Shown here: piece after piece, positions 51,749-61,500 of the stretch
Numbering within the stretch: the first letter of the stretch is position 1
Layout of the letters: every line of letters begins with the position of its first letter
Assembly: GCA_947500775.1 (NCBI GenBank)
Contig: CANMTD010000003.1
Location: forward strand, 422,874-486,873
Length of the DNA stretch: 64,000 nt
Source: an uncultured Paracoccaceae bacterium
GTDB lineage: Bacteria > Pseudomonadota > Alphaproteobacteria > Rhodobacterales > Rhodobacteraceae
Direction: 5' to 3'
Program-made: the position numbers and the translations under genes
The notes under the pieces: generated by a model
Seen by the model: only the letters and a program-made list of their open reading frames with translations
Told to the model about the DNA's origin: nothing
Database searches by the model: none

Positions 51749-52681
51749 TTATCCGCTGGTCAACATCATCTGATAGCTGGCCGGGACATAGTGGAACGCT
51801 TCGCCGCGCGCCTCGACATACCCCATTGCCGGGAACGGCATGTGATAGCCGATAAAGGGCACCCGGTCCGCGGCCAGCATGTCCAGCATTTTGCGGCGGG
51901 TCGTGGCGGCCGCGGATTTATCCATGTCGAACTTCACCTCCCAGTCGGGATAGCCCAGCGACCAGACATAGTGGTTGGCAAAATCGGCGGCCAGAACCAG
52001 CTGATGACCGGCGCTTTCCAGCATATAGGCCATGTGGCCGGGCGTGTGGCCAAAGGCCTCCATCGCGGTGACGCCCGAGGCGACCGTGCCGCCCCCTTCC
52101 ATAAAGCTCATCTGTTCGGCCAGCGGTTTGACCTTGCCGTTGAAGCCGTCGTTGTCGGCCTTGGACCACGTATCGAATTCAACCCGCCCGGTCACATAGC
52201 GCGCATTGGGAAAGGTCACCGTGCCGCCATCCGACAGCCCGCCGATATGGTCGCCATGCATATGGGTCAGCACCACCACATCCACCTGATCGGGCTGATA
52301 CCCGGCCGCGGCCAGCGCGCCGGTGATCCCGGCGGGGTTCAGACCGGTGTCGAACAGGATCAGCTCGGACCCGGTGTTGACCACCGTCGGGGTGAAAAAG
52401 AACTGCGCCTGATCAGTCGGAATGTAGTTCGCCTTGGACACGGTTTCGAATTCTTCGGGCGAAACATTCATGCCAAAAATGCTTTGCGGGTCGGGAACGG
52501 CGCGCGACCCGGCCAACAGGGCCGTCACCTCGAACCCGCCCAGCTTGAAGCGGTTGAATTTCGGGGTCGCGGCGCCCTGCATCGGGGCGGCAGCACGCAC
52601 GGCCTGCGGCAGCGTGGCCACGAACGGGGCGGCCAGCGCCGTCATCAAGGTCTGGCGGCGGGACAGGGTGAAACGGGTCAT
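51749..52681 (-). CDS. Exported metallo-beta-lactamase-fold hydrolase
   Basis: A 310-residue MBL-fold protein. The N-terminus 'TLSRRQTLMTALAAPFVATL' has a twin-arginine signal, so it is likely exported folded. Metal ligands are in 'VVLTHMHGDHIGGLSDGGTV' (HxHxDH), 'FGHTPGHMAYMLES' and 'LVLAADFANHYVW' (Asp) and 'IGYHMPFPAMGYV' (last His). The family covers lactonases, sulfatases and thiol hydrolases; no closer call. The 157-bp gap to gltX holds the two divergent promoters. Confidence 0.9.
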   Translation of the reverse strand: MTRFTLSRRQTLMTALAAPFVATLPQAVRAAAPMQGAATPKFNRFKLGGFEVTALLAGSRAVPDPQSIFGMNVSPEEFETVSKANYIPTDQAQFFFTPTVVNTGSELILFDTGLNPAGITGALAAAGYQPDQVDVVVLTHMHGDHIGGLSDGGTVTFPNARYVTGRVEFDTWSKADNDGFNGKVKPLAEQMSFMEGGGTVASGVTAMEAFGHTPGHMAYMLESAGHQLVLAADFANHYVWSLGYPDWEVKFDMDKSAAATTRRKMLDMLAADRVPFIGYHMPFPAMGYVEARGEAFHYVPASYQMMLTSG

Positions 52682-52838
52682 TCTCAGTATCTCCTCAAGC
52701 GGTCTGTTGGACGTGGGGGCACGATAACACGAGTTTGCGACGGGGGCTTCTCACGCCTGCGTCATTGGGGGCGGCGGGGCATCGCATATGGACAAAACCT
52801 TCGGTCTGTGAAATGGCACCCCGCAACAGGAGGCTGTC

Positions 52839-54161
52839 ATGACCGTTACCCGCTTTGCCCCATCCCCGACCGGCTTTATCCACGTTGGCAACCTGCGCAC
52901 CGCGCTGTTCAACTATCTGATCGCCCGCAAGGCGGGTGGCACGTTCATTCTGCGTCTGGACGACACCGATCCCGAACGGTCCAAGCAGGAATATGTGGAC
53001 GCGATCAAGGAAGATCTGGAATGGCTGGGCCTGACATGGGACCGGGTCGAACGACAGTCCGACCGACTGGACCGCTATGCCGCCGCCGCCGATCAACTGC
53101 GCGACGCGGGCCGGTTCTATGAGGCGTTCGAGACGCCCACCGAACTGGACCTGAAGCGCAAGAAACAGCTGAACATGGGCAAACCGCCGGTCTATGACCG
53201 CGCGGCCCTGACACTGAGCGATGCGGAAAAGGACGCGCTGCGCGCCGAACGGGGCGGGCATTGGCGGTTCAAGCTGAACCATGACCGGATCGAATGGGCC
53301 GACGGCATTCTGGGCGATATTTCGATCGACGCCGCCAGCGTGTCGGACCCGGTGCTGATCCGCGGCGACGGGCAGGTTCTGTATACGCTGGCCTCGGTTG
53401 TCGATGACACCGACATGGGCGTGACCCATGTGGTGCGCGGATCGGACCATGTGACCAACACCGCCACGCAGATTCAGATCATTCAGGCGCTGGGTGGCAC
53501 CGTGCCCGCCTTTGCCCATCATTCGCTGCTGACCGGCCCGCAGGGCGAGGCGCTGTCAAAACGGCTGGGCACGCTCAGCCTGCGCGATCTGCGCGCGCAG
53601 GGGGTGGAGCCGATGGCCCTGCTGTCGCTGATGGCGCGGCTGGGGTCCAGCCAGCCGGTCGAAATCTGCCAATCGCTGGATGAGTTGATCGCCGGCTTCG
53701 ACATCGGGCAGTTCGGCGCGTCGCCGACCAAATTCGACAGCGAAGACCTGTTCCCGCTGACCGCCCGCTATCTGATCGATCAGCCGCTGGAGGCCGTGGC
53801 CGATGACATCGCGGCGCTTGGTGTGCCCGATGATCTGGCCTCAGCATTCTGGAACGTGGTCCGCGAAAACATCACCGTCAAATCCGACATGGCCGGGTGG
53901 TGGACGCTGTTCCGCGACGGCGCCACGCCGCTGATGGATGACGAGGACCGCGATTTCATCGCACAGGCCTTCGACATGCTGCCTGACCCGCCCTATGCCG
54001 ATGACACGTGGTCCACATGGACCGCCGCTGTCAAAGAGGCGACAGGCCGCAAGGGCAAAACCCTGTTCATGCCGCTGCGCAAAGCGGTCACCGGGCGGCA
54101 GCGCGGCCCTGAAATGGCGGATGTGATGCCGCTGATGCAGGTCAAGCCGCGCGCGCAATAG
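52839..54161 (+). CDS. gltX: Glutamate-tRNA ligase
   Basis: A 440-residue class I aminoacyl-tRNA synthetase that charges tRNA-Glu. 'TRFAPSPTGFIHVGNLRTAL' holds the HIGH-type motif (HVGN), 'RGSDHVTNTATQIQIIQALG' is the amino acid pocket, and 'GEALSKRLGTLSLRDLRAQG' holds the KMSKS-type loop (LSKR). The shorter length fits the second GltX of Alphaproteobacteria, which may also charge or prefer tRNA-Gln through mischarging for GatCAB; a second gltX would be elsewhere. Downstream, DUF922 is convergent and starts 4 bp away. Confidence 0.95.
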   Translation: MTVTRFAPSPTGFIHVGNLRTALFNYLIARKAGGTFILRLDDTDPERSKQEYVDAIKEDLEWLGLTWDRVERQSDRLDRYAAAADQLRDAGRFYEAFETPTELDLKRKKQLNMGKPPVYDRAALTLSDAEKDALRAERGGHWRFKLNHDRIEWADGILGDISIDAASVSDPVLIRGDGQVLYTLASVVDDTDMGVTHVVRGSDHVTNTATQIQIIQALGGTVPAFAHHSLLTGPQGEALSKRLGTLSLRDLRAQGVEPMALLSLMARLGSSQPVEICQSLDELIAGFDIGQFGASPTKFDSEDLFPLTARYLIDQPLEAVADDIAALGVPDDLASAFWNVVRENITVKSDMAGWWTLFRDGATPLMDDEDRDFIAQAFDMLPDPPYADDTWSTWTAAVKEATGRKGKTLFMPLRKAVTGRQRGPEMADVMPLMQVKPRAQ

Positions 54162-54164
54162 CGT

Positions 54165-54755
54165 TTACTTGATCGTCAGGTTCAGTGCGGGGCCATGCCC
54201 ACCTTTGCTGTGGAACGCTTTATGAGCTTTCTTCAGCCGGTCATCGACCTTGGTCCCGCCAAATTTTGCCGTGAAATCCTTTTTGTAGGCTTTGACCGCA
54301 GCGGCCTGGGCAGTTTTCTTGTCTTTGCCCGACCCCTTGAATTTCATCGCATCGATTTCCTTGGCGATCAGCTTGGCCTCGACACCGGTGACATCGACAT
54401 GACCCTGTTCATGGGTCGTCAGCTTACCCATGAACCGTTTCCATTCGGCCTTGGCCGCCTTTGACAGTTTCTTGTCCGAGGCAAGTTTTGGCATCAGGAT
54501 CGTGCATTTGTAATTGACCGAACCGCTTTTGTGCCAAAGCTCGGCATCGAACCCGCCTTTTTTGCCGGGCGTGAATTTTCCGTCGAATTTGGTCGCTTTG
54601 CCATCAACGGTGACCGGGCATGTAGTCAGCCCCGCGACTTTCTTGCCGTCCAGAACAGGCCCGTTTTTCACGATGCTCTTCCCGATCTCGGCCATGGTGT
54701 CACCCTTGACGGTATACCACTTGTTCGTAGTTCCAGTATGCTTGACCTTAAACAT
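54165..54755 (-). CDS. DUF922 zinc-protease-like protein
   Basis: A 196-residue, very lysine-rich protein (roughly one residue in six) of the DUF922 family, whose members have a metallopeptidase-like HExxH. Here it is 'KLTTHEQGHVDVTG' with His115, Glu116 and His119. Other blocks are 'PVTVDGKATKFDGKFTPG' and 'NYKCTILMPKLASDKKLSKA'. There is no signal peptide, although many relatives are exported. Codons are less GC-rich than the neighbours, so it may be acquired. A protease activity is not demonstrated for the family as far as I know. Confidence 0.75.
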   Translation of the reverse strand: MFKVKHTGTTNKWYTVKGDTMAEIGKSIVKNGPVLDGKKVAGLTTCPVTVDGKATKFDGKFTPGKKGGFDAELWHKSGSVNYKCTILMPKLASDKKLSKAAKAEWKRFMGKLTTHEQGHVDVTGVEAKLIAKEIDAMKFKGSGKDKKTAQAAAVKAYKKDFTAKFGGTKVDDRLKKAHKAFHSKGGHGPALNLTIK

Positions 54756-54853
54756 GCTATTTTTCCAACGAATCTGCTTTTAAAGGCGCAATAATAGCGC
54801 GAAATCGGAAAAATTCGTACTGTTAGTTGAAACTGAGCAATTGGGGGCCACGC

Positions 54854-56566
54854 ATGGATCGGCACGAACCGACGTCACCGAACCTTGATCAGCTCAGCGC
54901 ATTACTGGCCCGCGACCGGCCTGCCGGCACCGTTCTGCAAGACTATTGCCCCGCGTTTGATTGCATCGACTGGCAATTGTCGCGCCGGTTCTGGGACCAG
55001 CGCGGCCCTCAGGCCTTCTTTGACGGCGACGTGCCCTATGTGGTCACCAACGATGGCTATCTGGCGGGCAATGCGGTCGCGGTTTTGCTGGCCAGCGCCC
55101 AGGTGGCCGCCGACAACGGCACCCTGGAAGACGAGATCAAGGTGATGGAGCTGGGCGCGGGGTCGGGCCTGTTTGCCAAGCAGTTTCTGGATCAACTTGC
55201 CGCCTCGGACCACGATATCGCCGCCACGGTCTATGACCGGCTGACCTATGTCGTCACCGATGGCTCGGACGCGATGATCGCGGCCATCGAAAGCCGGGGC
55301 ATTCTGGCCGATCACGCCGACCACGTGACCTGTCTGCCCGCCCGCCTGCCCGGCCTTGCCGATGCGTTGGGCGCACACACCATGACCGGGCAGTTCCGCG
55401 CCGTTTTCGCCAATTACCTGCTGGACAGCCTGCCCTTCACCATCCTGTCCCTGCAGGGCGACAAGGTGCATGAACTGCGGCTGCGCACTGCGGTTGCCGA
55501 CGGGATCGACCTGTCGCAATACACAACCTTGGACGAGGCCGAGATTACCGCCAGGCTGCAAAACGATGAGATCGAGGACCTGACCGGCCTGTATGCGGCG
55601 CTGGTCATCGACGGGCGTTACGACCCGGTGGATCGGCATGCCCTGCCGCTGCCTGACGCCATACCGGACGGCCCCGCCGATGCCCCCTGCCCCTATCTGC
55701 ATTGCCACGGCGCATTGGCCTGTATCGGTGAGGTCACGCATCTGTTGCGCCCCGATGGGTTCATGCTGGCCACCGACTATGGTCTTGCCGACCCCGACCC
55801 CGCACGCGAGGCGTTTGAATTTCAGCACTTCGGCGGCTCGGTCGCGATCGGTCTGAATTTCGAGGCGGTGTCGCGGGTCTTTGACGGGCGCGACGGCATT
55901 CAGGTGGTGGCGCCCGATTCCGACACCGACCACCTGCTGTCCCGCCTGATCGGCCCGGCGCCCGCCCCCGCCGTCACAAAGGTCTTTCGCGACCGCTATA
56001 GCAAGGCCACATGGGACCGCCTGACACAGCCCCTGAAAGACGCGCAGGACATGGTCAGCCACGGCCAGATCGAAGCCGCCCGCTGGAAATACGACGAAGC
56101 CCTGCGCCTGCAACCGCACAATTGGGCCGTGCTGGAAGAGATCGCAGGATTTCTGACCTATCATCTGGAAGACTACGATGCCGGGCTGGCGATGGGGCGC
56201 GCCGCGCTGGAACTGAATCACATGTCCCCCGGCGCGTGGAACATCGTGGGCGATTGTTTCTTTTACTCCGACCACCTGAACGAAGCGGCCCAGGCCTATG
56301 AAAAGGCCAGCCAGTCCAGCCCGCAGGACGTGCGTTGCCTGTTGAACATGGCCTGGGTCGCCACCCGCGCCGACCGCCCCGCGCAGGCGCTGGAGTTCAT
56401 TGCCAAGGGACTGGCGCTGGACACCGACGGCACCTTCCGCGAGGCGCTGCTGGACAAGCAGCGTCAGGTACTGGACCGTCAGGCGGCCAAGCATCAGGCC
56501 GATACGCTGCGCGGGTTCAACCGCATCCGCAGCCACCGCAATCTGCCCGGCAGAACGCCTATTTAG
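54854..56566 (+). CDS. SAM-dependent methyltransferase fused to TPR repeats
   Basis: A 570-residue protein. The N-terminal half (about 85-380) is a class I methyltransferase with motif I 'IKVMELGAGSGLFAKQFLDQ', then 'VTDGSDAMIAAIESRGIL' and 'RAVFANYLLDSLPFTILS', of the NDUFAF7/COG1565-like type. The C-terminal third (about 395-550) is three to four TPR units ('ARWKYDEALRLQPHNWAVLE', 'AGLAMGRAALELNHMSPGAW'), which suggest a protein-protein scaffold. The substrate is unknown; COG1565 relatives methylate arginine of a respiratory complex subunit. ATG 54854 is chosen; the TTG at 54827 lies in the divergent promoter gap. Confidence 0.8.
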   Translation: MDRHEPTSPNLDQLSALLARDRPAGTVLQDYCPAFDCIDWQLSRRFWDQRGPQAFFDGDVPYVVTNDGYLAGNAVAVLLASAQVAADNGTLEDEIKVMELGAGSGLFAKQFLDQLAASDHDIAATVYDRLTYVVTDGSDAMIAAIESRGILADHADHVTCLPARLPGLADALGAHTMTGQFRAVFANYLLDSLPFTILSLQGDKVHELRLRTAVADGIDLSQYTTLDEAEITARLQNDEIEDLTGLYAALVIDGRYDPVDRHALPLPDAIPDGPADAPCPYLHCHGALACIGEVTHLLRPDGFMLATDYGLADPDPAREAFEFQHFGGSVAIGLNFEAVSRVFDGRDGIQVVAPDSDTDHLLSRLIGPAPAPAVTKVFRDRYSKATWDRLTQPLKDAQDMVSHGQIEAARWKYDEALRLQPHNWAVLEEIAGFLTYHLEDYDAGLAMGRAALELNHMSPGAWNIVGDCFFYSDHLNEAAQAYEKASQSSPQDVRCLLNMAWVATRADRPAQALEFIAKGLALDTDGTFREALLDKQRQVLDRQAAKHQADTLRGFNRIRSHRNLPGRTPI

Positions 56567-56670
56567 CGGTCAAAAACGTAACCTACCCGGCCCCCGGCAA
56601 TAGTTGTACTTGAGTGTGGCGCGATTTCTTTTCATGATCGGTTTCGCAACGCGGGGAGACTGACAACCGA

Positions 56671-57558
56671 ATGACGCTCAAAGAACGATTGGGCCGCCTT
56701 GGCAGGACCGAGGCCGCGAACGGGTATCTTCTGGTCAGCCCGACGGCGCTCTATGCGCTGCTGTTGCTGGCGGTTCCGCTGGCCACCATTCTGGCGTTCA
56801 GTTTCTGGACTCAGAACTATCTGGACATCGACACCACCCTGACCCTGAAAAACTATCAAGAGGCGTTCGGCGAACCGCTGTATCGCCAGTTGATGCTGCG
56901 GTCGCTGATGATTTCGGGCGCGGTGACGCTGGCGACCGTTCTGACGGCCTTTCCGATTGCCTATTTCGTGTCCTTCCACGTGCCGCAATCGCGCAAATCG
57001 CTGTGGATTTTCCTGATCACCATCCCGTTCTGGACCTCATACCTGATCCGGGTTTTCCTGTGGAAGGTGATCCTTGGGTATAACGGCGTGCTGAACGCCA
57101 CCCTGCAGGGCGCCGGGCTGATCGACGAACCGCTGACCTTTATCCTGTATAACGCCAATGCGGTGGTGATCACGCTGGCCCATGCCTTTGCGCCCTTTGC
57201 CATCCTGCCGATCTTCGTCGCGCTGGAAAAGATCGACCGGTCGCTGCTGGAGGCCAGCCAGGACCTTGGCGAAAACCGCCTGACGACGTTTCTGCGCGTC
57301 ACCCTGCCGCTGGCGATGCCGGGTGTGGTGGCCGCCGTTCTGATCGTGTTCATCCCGACCATCGGCGATTACGTGACCCCGCGGCTGGTGGGCGGACCCA
57401 ACGGATTGATGATTGCAAATATGATCCAGACACAGTTCCTGAAACTGAACAACGCGCCGCTGGGGGCGGCATTGGCGGTGATCGCCATGCTGCTGGTGGG
57501 GGCGATATCGCTGATCTTCGTCGGGCTGAACCGGCGCTTTCTGAGGGGACCGAAATGA
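56671..57558 (+). CDS. potB: ABC transporter permease, spermidine/putrescine type (PotB-like)
   Basis: A 295-residue six-helix inner-membrane permease with the coupling-helix EAA motif 'LLEASQDLGENRLTTFLRVT' and the PotB-like 'IPFWTSYLIRVFLWKVILGY'. Together with the next two genes it makes a PotB-PotC-PotA set. Ribosome site: GGGGAGA ahead of the ATG. Coupled by 4-bp overlap to the PotC-like gene. Polyamine is the family's usual cargo, but gamma-aminobutyrate, opines and other cations occur. Confidence 0.88.
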   Translation: MTLKERLGRLGRTEAANGYLLVSPTALYALLLLAVPLATILAFSFWTQNYLDIDTTLTLKNYQEAFGEPLYRQLMLRSLMISGAVTLATVLTAFPIAYFVSFHVPQSRKSLWIFLITIPFWTSYLIRVFLWKVILGYNGVLNATLQGAGLIDEPLTFILYNANAVVITLAHAFAPFAILPIFVALEKIDRSLLEASQDLGENRLTTFLRVTLPLAMPGVVAAVLIVFIPTIGDYVTPRLVGGPNGLMIANMIQTQFLKLNNAPLGAALAVIAMLLVGAISLIFVGLNRRFLRGPK

Positions 57559-58361
57559 GGGGCGGATGGTTGCGCATCTATGCGCTCAGCTATCTGGTGT
57601 TTCTGTACGCCCCGATTGCCCTGCTGCCGATCTTTGCCTTCAACGACGGCACCGTCATCGCCTTTCCGCTGCGCGGGTTCACCCTGCAATGGTTCAGCGA
57701 ACTGACCCAGATACCCGCGCTGCACACCGCCGTGGCCAACAGCCTGATGATCGCGGTCATCACCGCGCTGGTGTCGACCCTGCTGGGTATCTGCGCCGCC
57801 CGCGCCGCCGCCCGATACGATTTTCCGGGCAAACGCGGCATCATGGGGTTCATCATGCTGCCGCTGGTCCTGCCTGAAATCATCGTGGCGGTGTCGTTGT
57901 TGGTGGTGCTGCTGCAAATCGGCATACGTCTTAGCGCGGTGACGGTCATTCTGGGCCACGTGCTGATCTGCACGCCGTTTTGCATCGCAATCCTGAATTC
58001 GTCCTTCCAGAACCTTGATAAATCGCTGGAAGAGGCGGCATTCGATCTGGGCGAAACCCGGCTGAGCACCTTTCGCCTGATCACCCTGCCGCTGGTCATG
58101 CCCGGCATCATCTCGTCCCTGCTGATCGCTTTCACCATCTCGCTGGATGAATTCATCATCGCGTTCTTCCTGACCGGCAACGAACCCACGCTGCCGGTCT
58201 ATCTGTGGGGGCAACTGCGGTTTCCGCAGAAAATTCCCGTTGTCATGGCGTTGGGCACATTGCTTGTGGCCCTGTCGGTGCTGTTGCTGACATTGGCCGA
58301 ATACTTTCGCCGCCGGGGTATCGCCCGCACCGGCGGCAAAGATACCGGAGGTTTCCTGTGA
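57555..58361 (+). CDS. potC: ABC transporter permease, spermidine/putrescine type (PotC-like)
   Basis: A 268-residue partner permease with 'LEEAAFDLGETRLSTFRLIT' as EAA coupling helix and 'MGFIMLPLVLPEIIVAVSLL' in a central membrane segment. It starts at ATG 57555 within the potB stop and its own stop overlaps the ATPase GTG start (GTGA), so all three are translationally coupled. Confidence 0.88.
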   Translation: MRGGWLRIYALSYLVFLYAPIALLPIFAFNDGTVIAFPLRGFTLQWFSELTQIPALHTAVANSLMIAVITALVSTLLGICAARAAARYDFPGKRGIMGFIMLPLVLPEIIVAVSLLVVLLQIGIRLSAVTVILGHVLICTPFCIAILNSSFQNLDKSLEEAAFDLGETRLSTFRLITLPLVMPGIISSLLIAFTISLDEFIIAFFLTGNEPTLPVYLWGQLRFPQKIPVVMALGTLLVALSVLLLTLAEYFRRRGIARTGGKDTGGFL

Positions 58362-59455
58362 CCCGTCCCATCATCACCCTGCGCGACGTGCAGAAATACT
58401 ATGGCGACTATCATGCCCTGCGCGGCATCACCGCCGAGATTGGCGAAGGCGAGTTCTTCTCGCTGCTGGGGCCGTCGGGCTGTGGCAAGACCACGCTGCT
58501 GCGCACCATTGCGGGCTTCGAGGATATCACCTCGGGCGCGGTTCTGCTGGACGGCCAGCCGATGGAAGGGGTCCCCGCCAACCGCCGCCCCACCAATATG
58601 GTGTTCCAGTCCTATGCGATCTTTCCCCACCTCAGCGTGGCCGAAAACGTGGGCTTCGGCCTGCGCCGCCGGACCGATCTGGACCGGCGGGCCAAACAAA
58701 CGCTGGTCGAAGAGGCGCTGACCATGGTCGGGCTGGGTGGCTATGGCGCCCGCGCGGCCCACGCCCTGTCGGGCGGGCAACGCCAGCGTGTCGCGCTGGC
58801 CCGCGCGCTGATCCTGAAACCCAAGGTGCTGTTGCTGGACGAACCACTGTCGGCGCTGGACAAGAAGCTGCGCGAACAGATGCAGTTCGAACTGCGCCGC
58901 CTGCAGCGGCAGGTCGGGATCACCTTTGTTCTGGTGACCCACGATCAGGAAGAGGCGCTGATCATGTCGGACCGCGTCGCCGTGATGTTCGAAGGCCAGA
59001 TCGCGCAACTGGACAGCCCGCAAAACCTGTATCGCCGCCCGCTGAACCGGCAGGTGGCCGATTTCATCGGGGTGATGAATTTCCTGCCCGCCACGGTCTC
59101 GGTCGAGGATGGACAGGGGATCAACGCGGATGTTGCCGGTCTGGGCCGCGCCGTGATCGATCCCGAACAGGCGCCCGGTGGGGCCACCTCTGGGGCGGCC
59201 TGCGTTGGCATCCGACCAGAGATGATGTCGATCCTGTATGAGAACGAACAGACCGACCGCCGCATCGCCGAAGGCGTGGTCGAGGAACGGGCGTATTATG
59301 GCGATATGACCTATTACGATGTGCGCCTTGACGGGATCGAAAAACCGGTCACGATTTCGATGAAGAACATCGTCGGCCGCCCGGTGCTGGATCGTGGCAC
59401 CGCCACCCGGGTCAGTTGGGACGCCCGGTCGCTGGTGCTGTTTAACGCGGCATAG
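58358..59455 (+). CDS. potA: ABC transporter ATPase, spermidine/putrescine type (PotA-like)
   Basis: A 365-residue ATPase starting at GTG 58358, overlapping the PotC stop. Walker A 'LLGPSGCGKTTLLRTIAGFE', signature 'ALSGGQRQRVALARALILKP', Walker B 'VLLLDEPLSALDKKLREQMQ' and H-loop 'FVLVTHDQEEALIM' are complete, and the C-terminal third holds the TOBE/OB domain ('VADFIGVMNFLPATVSVEDG'). No PotD-type binding protein gene follows before the terminator, so the operon is incomplete inside this window; a binding protein might be upstream elsewhere. The terminator is shared with rplA. Confidence 0.9.
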   Translation: MTRPIITLRDVQKYYGDYHALRGITAEIGEGEFFSLLGPSGCGKTTLLRTIAGFEDITSGAVLLDGQPMEGVPANRRPTNMVFQSYAIFPHLSVAENVGFGLRRRTDLDRRAKQTLVEEALTMVGLGGYGARAAHALSGGQRQRVALARALILKPKVLLLDEPLSALDKKLREQMQFELRRLQRQVGITFVLVTHDQEEALIMSDRVAVMFEGQIAQLDSPQNLYRRPLNRQVADFIGVMNFLPATVSVEDGQGINADVAGLGRAVIDPEQAPGGATSGAACVGIRPEMMSILYENEQTDRRIAEGVVEERAYYGDMTYYDVRLDGIEKPVTISMKNIVGRPVLDRGTATRVSWDARSLVLFNAA

Positions 59456-59488
59456 AAAAAGGGCGCCGACATCGCGGCGCCCTTTTCA
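59456..59488. terminator. Bidirectional terminator between potA and rplA
   Basis: GGGCGCCG (59461-59468) and CGGCGCCC (59475-59482) form a perfect stem, flanked by AAAAA on the left and TTTT on the right, so it works for both convergent units. Confidence 0.92.
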
Positions 59489-59509
59489 ATTCTCAACGAT
59501 TGCGGTGGC

Positions 59510-60208
59510 TTAGTTGCCGGTCGCGTTGCTGATGTCGATCGTCACGCCCGGACCCATGGTCGAGCTCAGCGAAACCTTCTGCATGTAAGAGCCTTTGGCA
59601 CCTGTGGGTTTCGCCTTTTGAACCGCATCCACAAAGGCACGCACGTTTTCGGCCAGCTTGGCTTCGTCGAACGAGGCTTTGCCAACGCCCGCGTGCACAA
59701 CACCGGCTTTTTCGGCCTTGAACTGCACTTCGCCGCCCTTGGCGTTCTTGACGGCATCCGCCACATCCATGGTCACCGTGCCCACTTTGGGGTTCGGCAT
59801 CAGGTTGCGGGGGCCCAGCACTTTACCCAGACGGCCGACGATCGGCATCATGTCCGGGGTTGCGATGCAACGGTCAAAATCGATGGTGCCGCCCTGAATG
59901 GTTTCCATCAGGTCCTCGGCGCCAACGATATCCGCGCCAGCCGCAGTTGCCTCATCGGCCTTGGGGCCACGGGCGAAAACAGCGACACGCACGGTTTTAC
60001 CGGTGCCGTTGGGCAGGCTGACGACGCCGCGTACCATCTGGTCCGCGTGGCGGGGATCAACACCCAGGTTCAGAGCGATTTCGATGGTTTCATCGAATTT
60101 CGCATTGGCGTTGCCTTTGACCAGTGCAACAGCCTCTTCGACCGACACGTTGCCTTTGCCGACAAATGCTTCGCGGGCCGCTGCGGTTCTTTTTCCAACC
60201 TTTGCCAT
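59510..60208 (-). CDS. rplA: 50S ribosomal protein L1
   Basis: The 232-residue L1 protein, '[20 protein letters not shown]' to '[14 protein letters not shown]', with the signature '[20 protein letters not shown]'-like block ('[18 protein letters not shown]'). It binds 23S rRNA of the L1 stalk and in many bacteria represses its own operon through a leader site upstream of rplK. ATG 60208 follows the rplK stop by 2 bp. Confidence 0.97.
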   Translation of the reverse strand: MAKVGKRTAAAREAFVGKGNVSVEEAVALVKGNANAKFDETIEIALNLGVDPRHADQMVRGVVSLPNGTGKTVRVAVFARGPKADEATAAGADIVGAEDLMETIQGGTIDFDRCIATPDMMPIVGRLGKVLGPRNLMPNPKVGTVTMDVADAVKNAKGGEVQFKAEKAGVVHAGVGKASFDEAKLAENVRAFVDAVQKAKPTGAKGSYMQKVSLSSTMGPGVTIDISNATGN

Positions 60209-60210
60209 GA

Positions 60211-60636
60211 TCACTTCACCTCGATGCCCATGGAACGCGCCGAACCGAGGATGATCTGCATGGCAGCCTCGATGTCATTCGCGTTCAGGTCTTTCATTTT
60301 TGCTTCGGCGATTTCCTTGACCTGTTTGGTGGTCACGGAACCGACAACTTCACGTCCGGGCAGTTTCGCACCGGATTTCAGTTTCGCCGCTTTGCGCAGG
60401 AAATAGGACGCCGGGGGCGTCTTGATGTCCATCGTAAAGGACTTGTCCTGGTAATAGGTGATCACGGTCGGGCAAGGGGCGCCCGGTTCCAGTTCCTGCG
60501 TCTTGGCGTTGAACGCCTTGCAGAATTCCATGATGTTGATGCCGCGCTGACCCAGCGCCGGACCGACCGGCGGGGATGGGTTTGCTTGACCGGCGGGCAC
60601 CTGCAATTTCATGGTGCCGACAAGTTTCTTGGCCAT
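60211..60636 (-). CDS. rplK: 50S ribosomal protein L11
   Basis: The 141-residue L11 protein: '[20 protein letters not shown]' (thiopeptide-binding region) and the C-terminal '[20 protein letters not shown]'. It forms the base of the factor-binding stalk and mediates RelA activation. ATG 60636 has GGAGAGG upstream. The 142-bp gap to nusG may carry the L1 target, but I did not fold it. Confidence 0.97.
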   Translation of the reverse strand: MAKKLVGTMKLQVPAGQANPSPPVGPALGQRGINIMEFCKAFNAKTQELEPGAPCPTVITYYQDKSFTMDIKTPPASYFLRKAAKLKSGAKLPGREVVGSVTTKQVKEIAEAKMKDLNANDIEAAMQIILGSARSMGIEVK

Positions 60637-60778
60637 GAGGCCTCTCCTTCTTTCACCGCATCCCCTACGCGTAAGGGACACTTTGGTTTAGTGGTTCGGC
60701 GTGATGGGCGCGCCCACCGTACCTCCCACAACGAAACGGCGCAGGGCGCCGCCAGACGGGGTTGCCCCCGCCATCGCG

Positions 60779-61312
60779 TCAGGTTTCTTTCGAAACCTGC
60801 GTGAATTCCAGTTCGACCGGGGTCGCCCGGCCAAAGATCGAAACCGTCACCTTCAGGCGCTGGTTTTCGTCGTCGACATCTTCGACCATGCCCGAGAACC
60901 CTTCGAAAGGTCCGTCGGTCACGTTCACCTGTTCGCCGATTTCGTAGAAAATCAGCGAACGCGGTGCTTCGACGCCTTCTTCAACGCGGTTCAGAATCGC
61001 GTTCACCTCGGCATCGCGCATCGGCATCGGGCGGCCTTGCGGGCCCAGAAAACCGGTGACGCGGTTGATCGAGTTGATCAGGTGATAGCCGCGATCGGTC
61101 ATTTCCATGCGCACCAGAACATATCCGGGCATGAACCGCCGTTCGGCCGTCACCTTTTTGCCGCGCCGTACCTCGATCACCTCTTCGGTGGGGACCAGCA
61201 CTTCTTCGATCTCATCCTCAAGGCCTTTTTCAGCAACAGATGTCTTGATCTGCTCGGCGATCTTTTTCTCGAAATTCGAGAGCACGCTCACCGAATACCA
61301 CCGCTTCGCCAT
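60779..61312 (-). CDS. nusG: Transcription termination/antitermination factor NusG
   Basis: The 177-residue protein has the NGN domain '[20 protein letters not shown]' with '[20 protein letters not shown]', and the KOW domain '[20 protein letters not shown]'. It binds RNA polymerase, Rho and S10, coupling transcription to translation. ATG 61312 is the standard start; the frame extends upstream but reads as leader. It is between secE and rplK as in almost all bacteria. Confidence 0.97.
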   Translation of the reverse strand: MAKRWYSVSVLSNFEKKIAEQIKTSVAEKGLEDEIEEVLVPTEEVIEVRRGKKVTAERRFMPGYVLVRMEMTDRGYHLINSINRVTGFLGPQGRPMPMRDAEVNAILNRVEEGVEAPRSLIFYEIGEQVNVTDGPFEGFSGMVEDVDDENQRLKVTVSIFGRATPVELEFTQVSKET

Positions 61313-61500
61313 CTTGCAACTTACCTCATATCCGCCCGGGCATTGCGCCGGTACTTGCCTGAATTCTGACGGTGCCAACGCCAACGCCCTGAATAAAAAA
61401 CAGCGCGCAACCCGAATCGATGCACGCCGGTTTCAGAAGTAGCGCCCGCATTACAGGCGTTGCCCCCTAATTTCAAGTCTGCACGTCCGAAAACCGGGCG

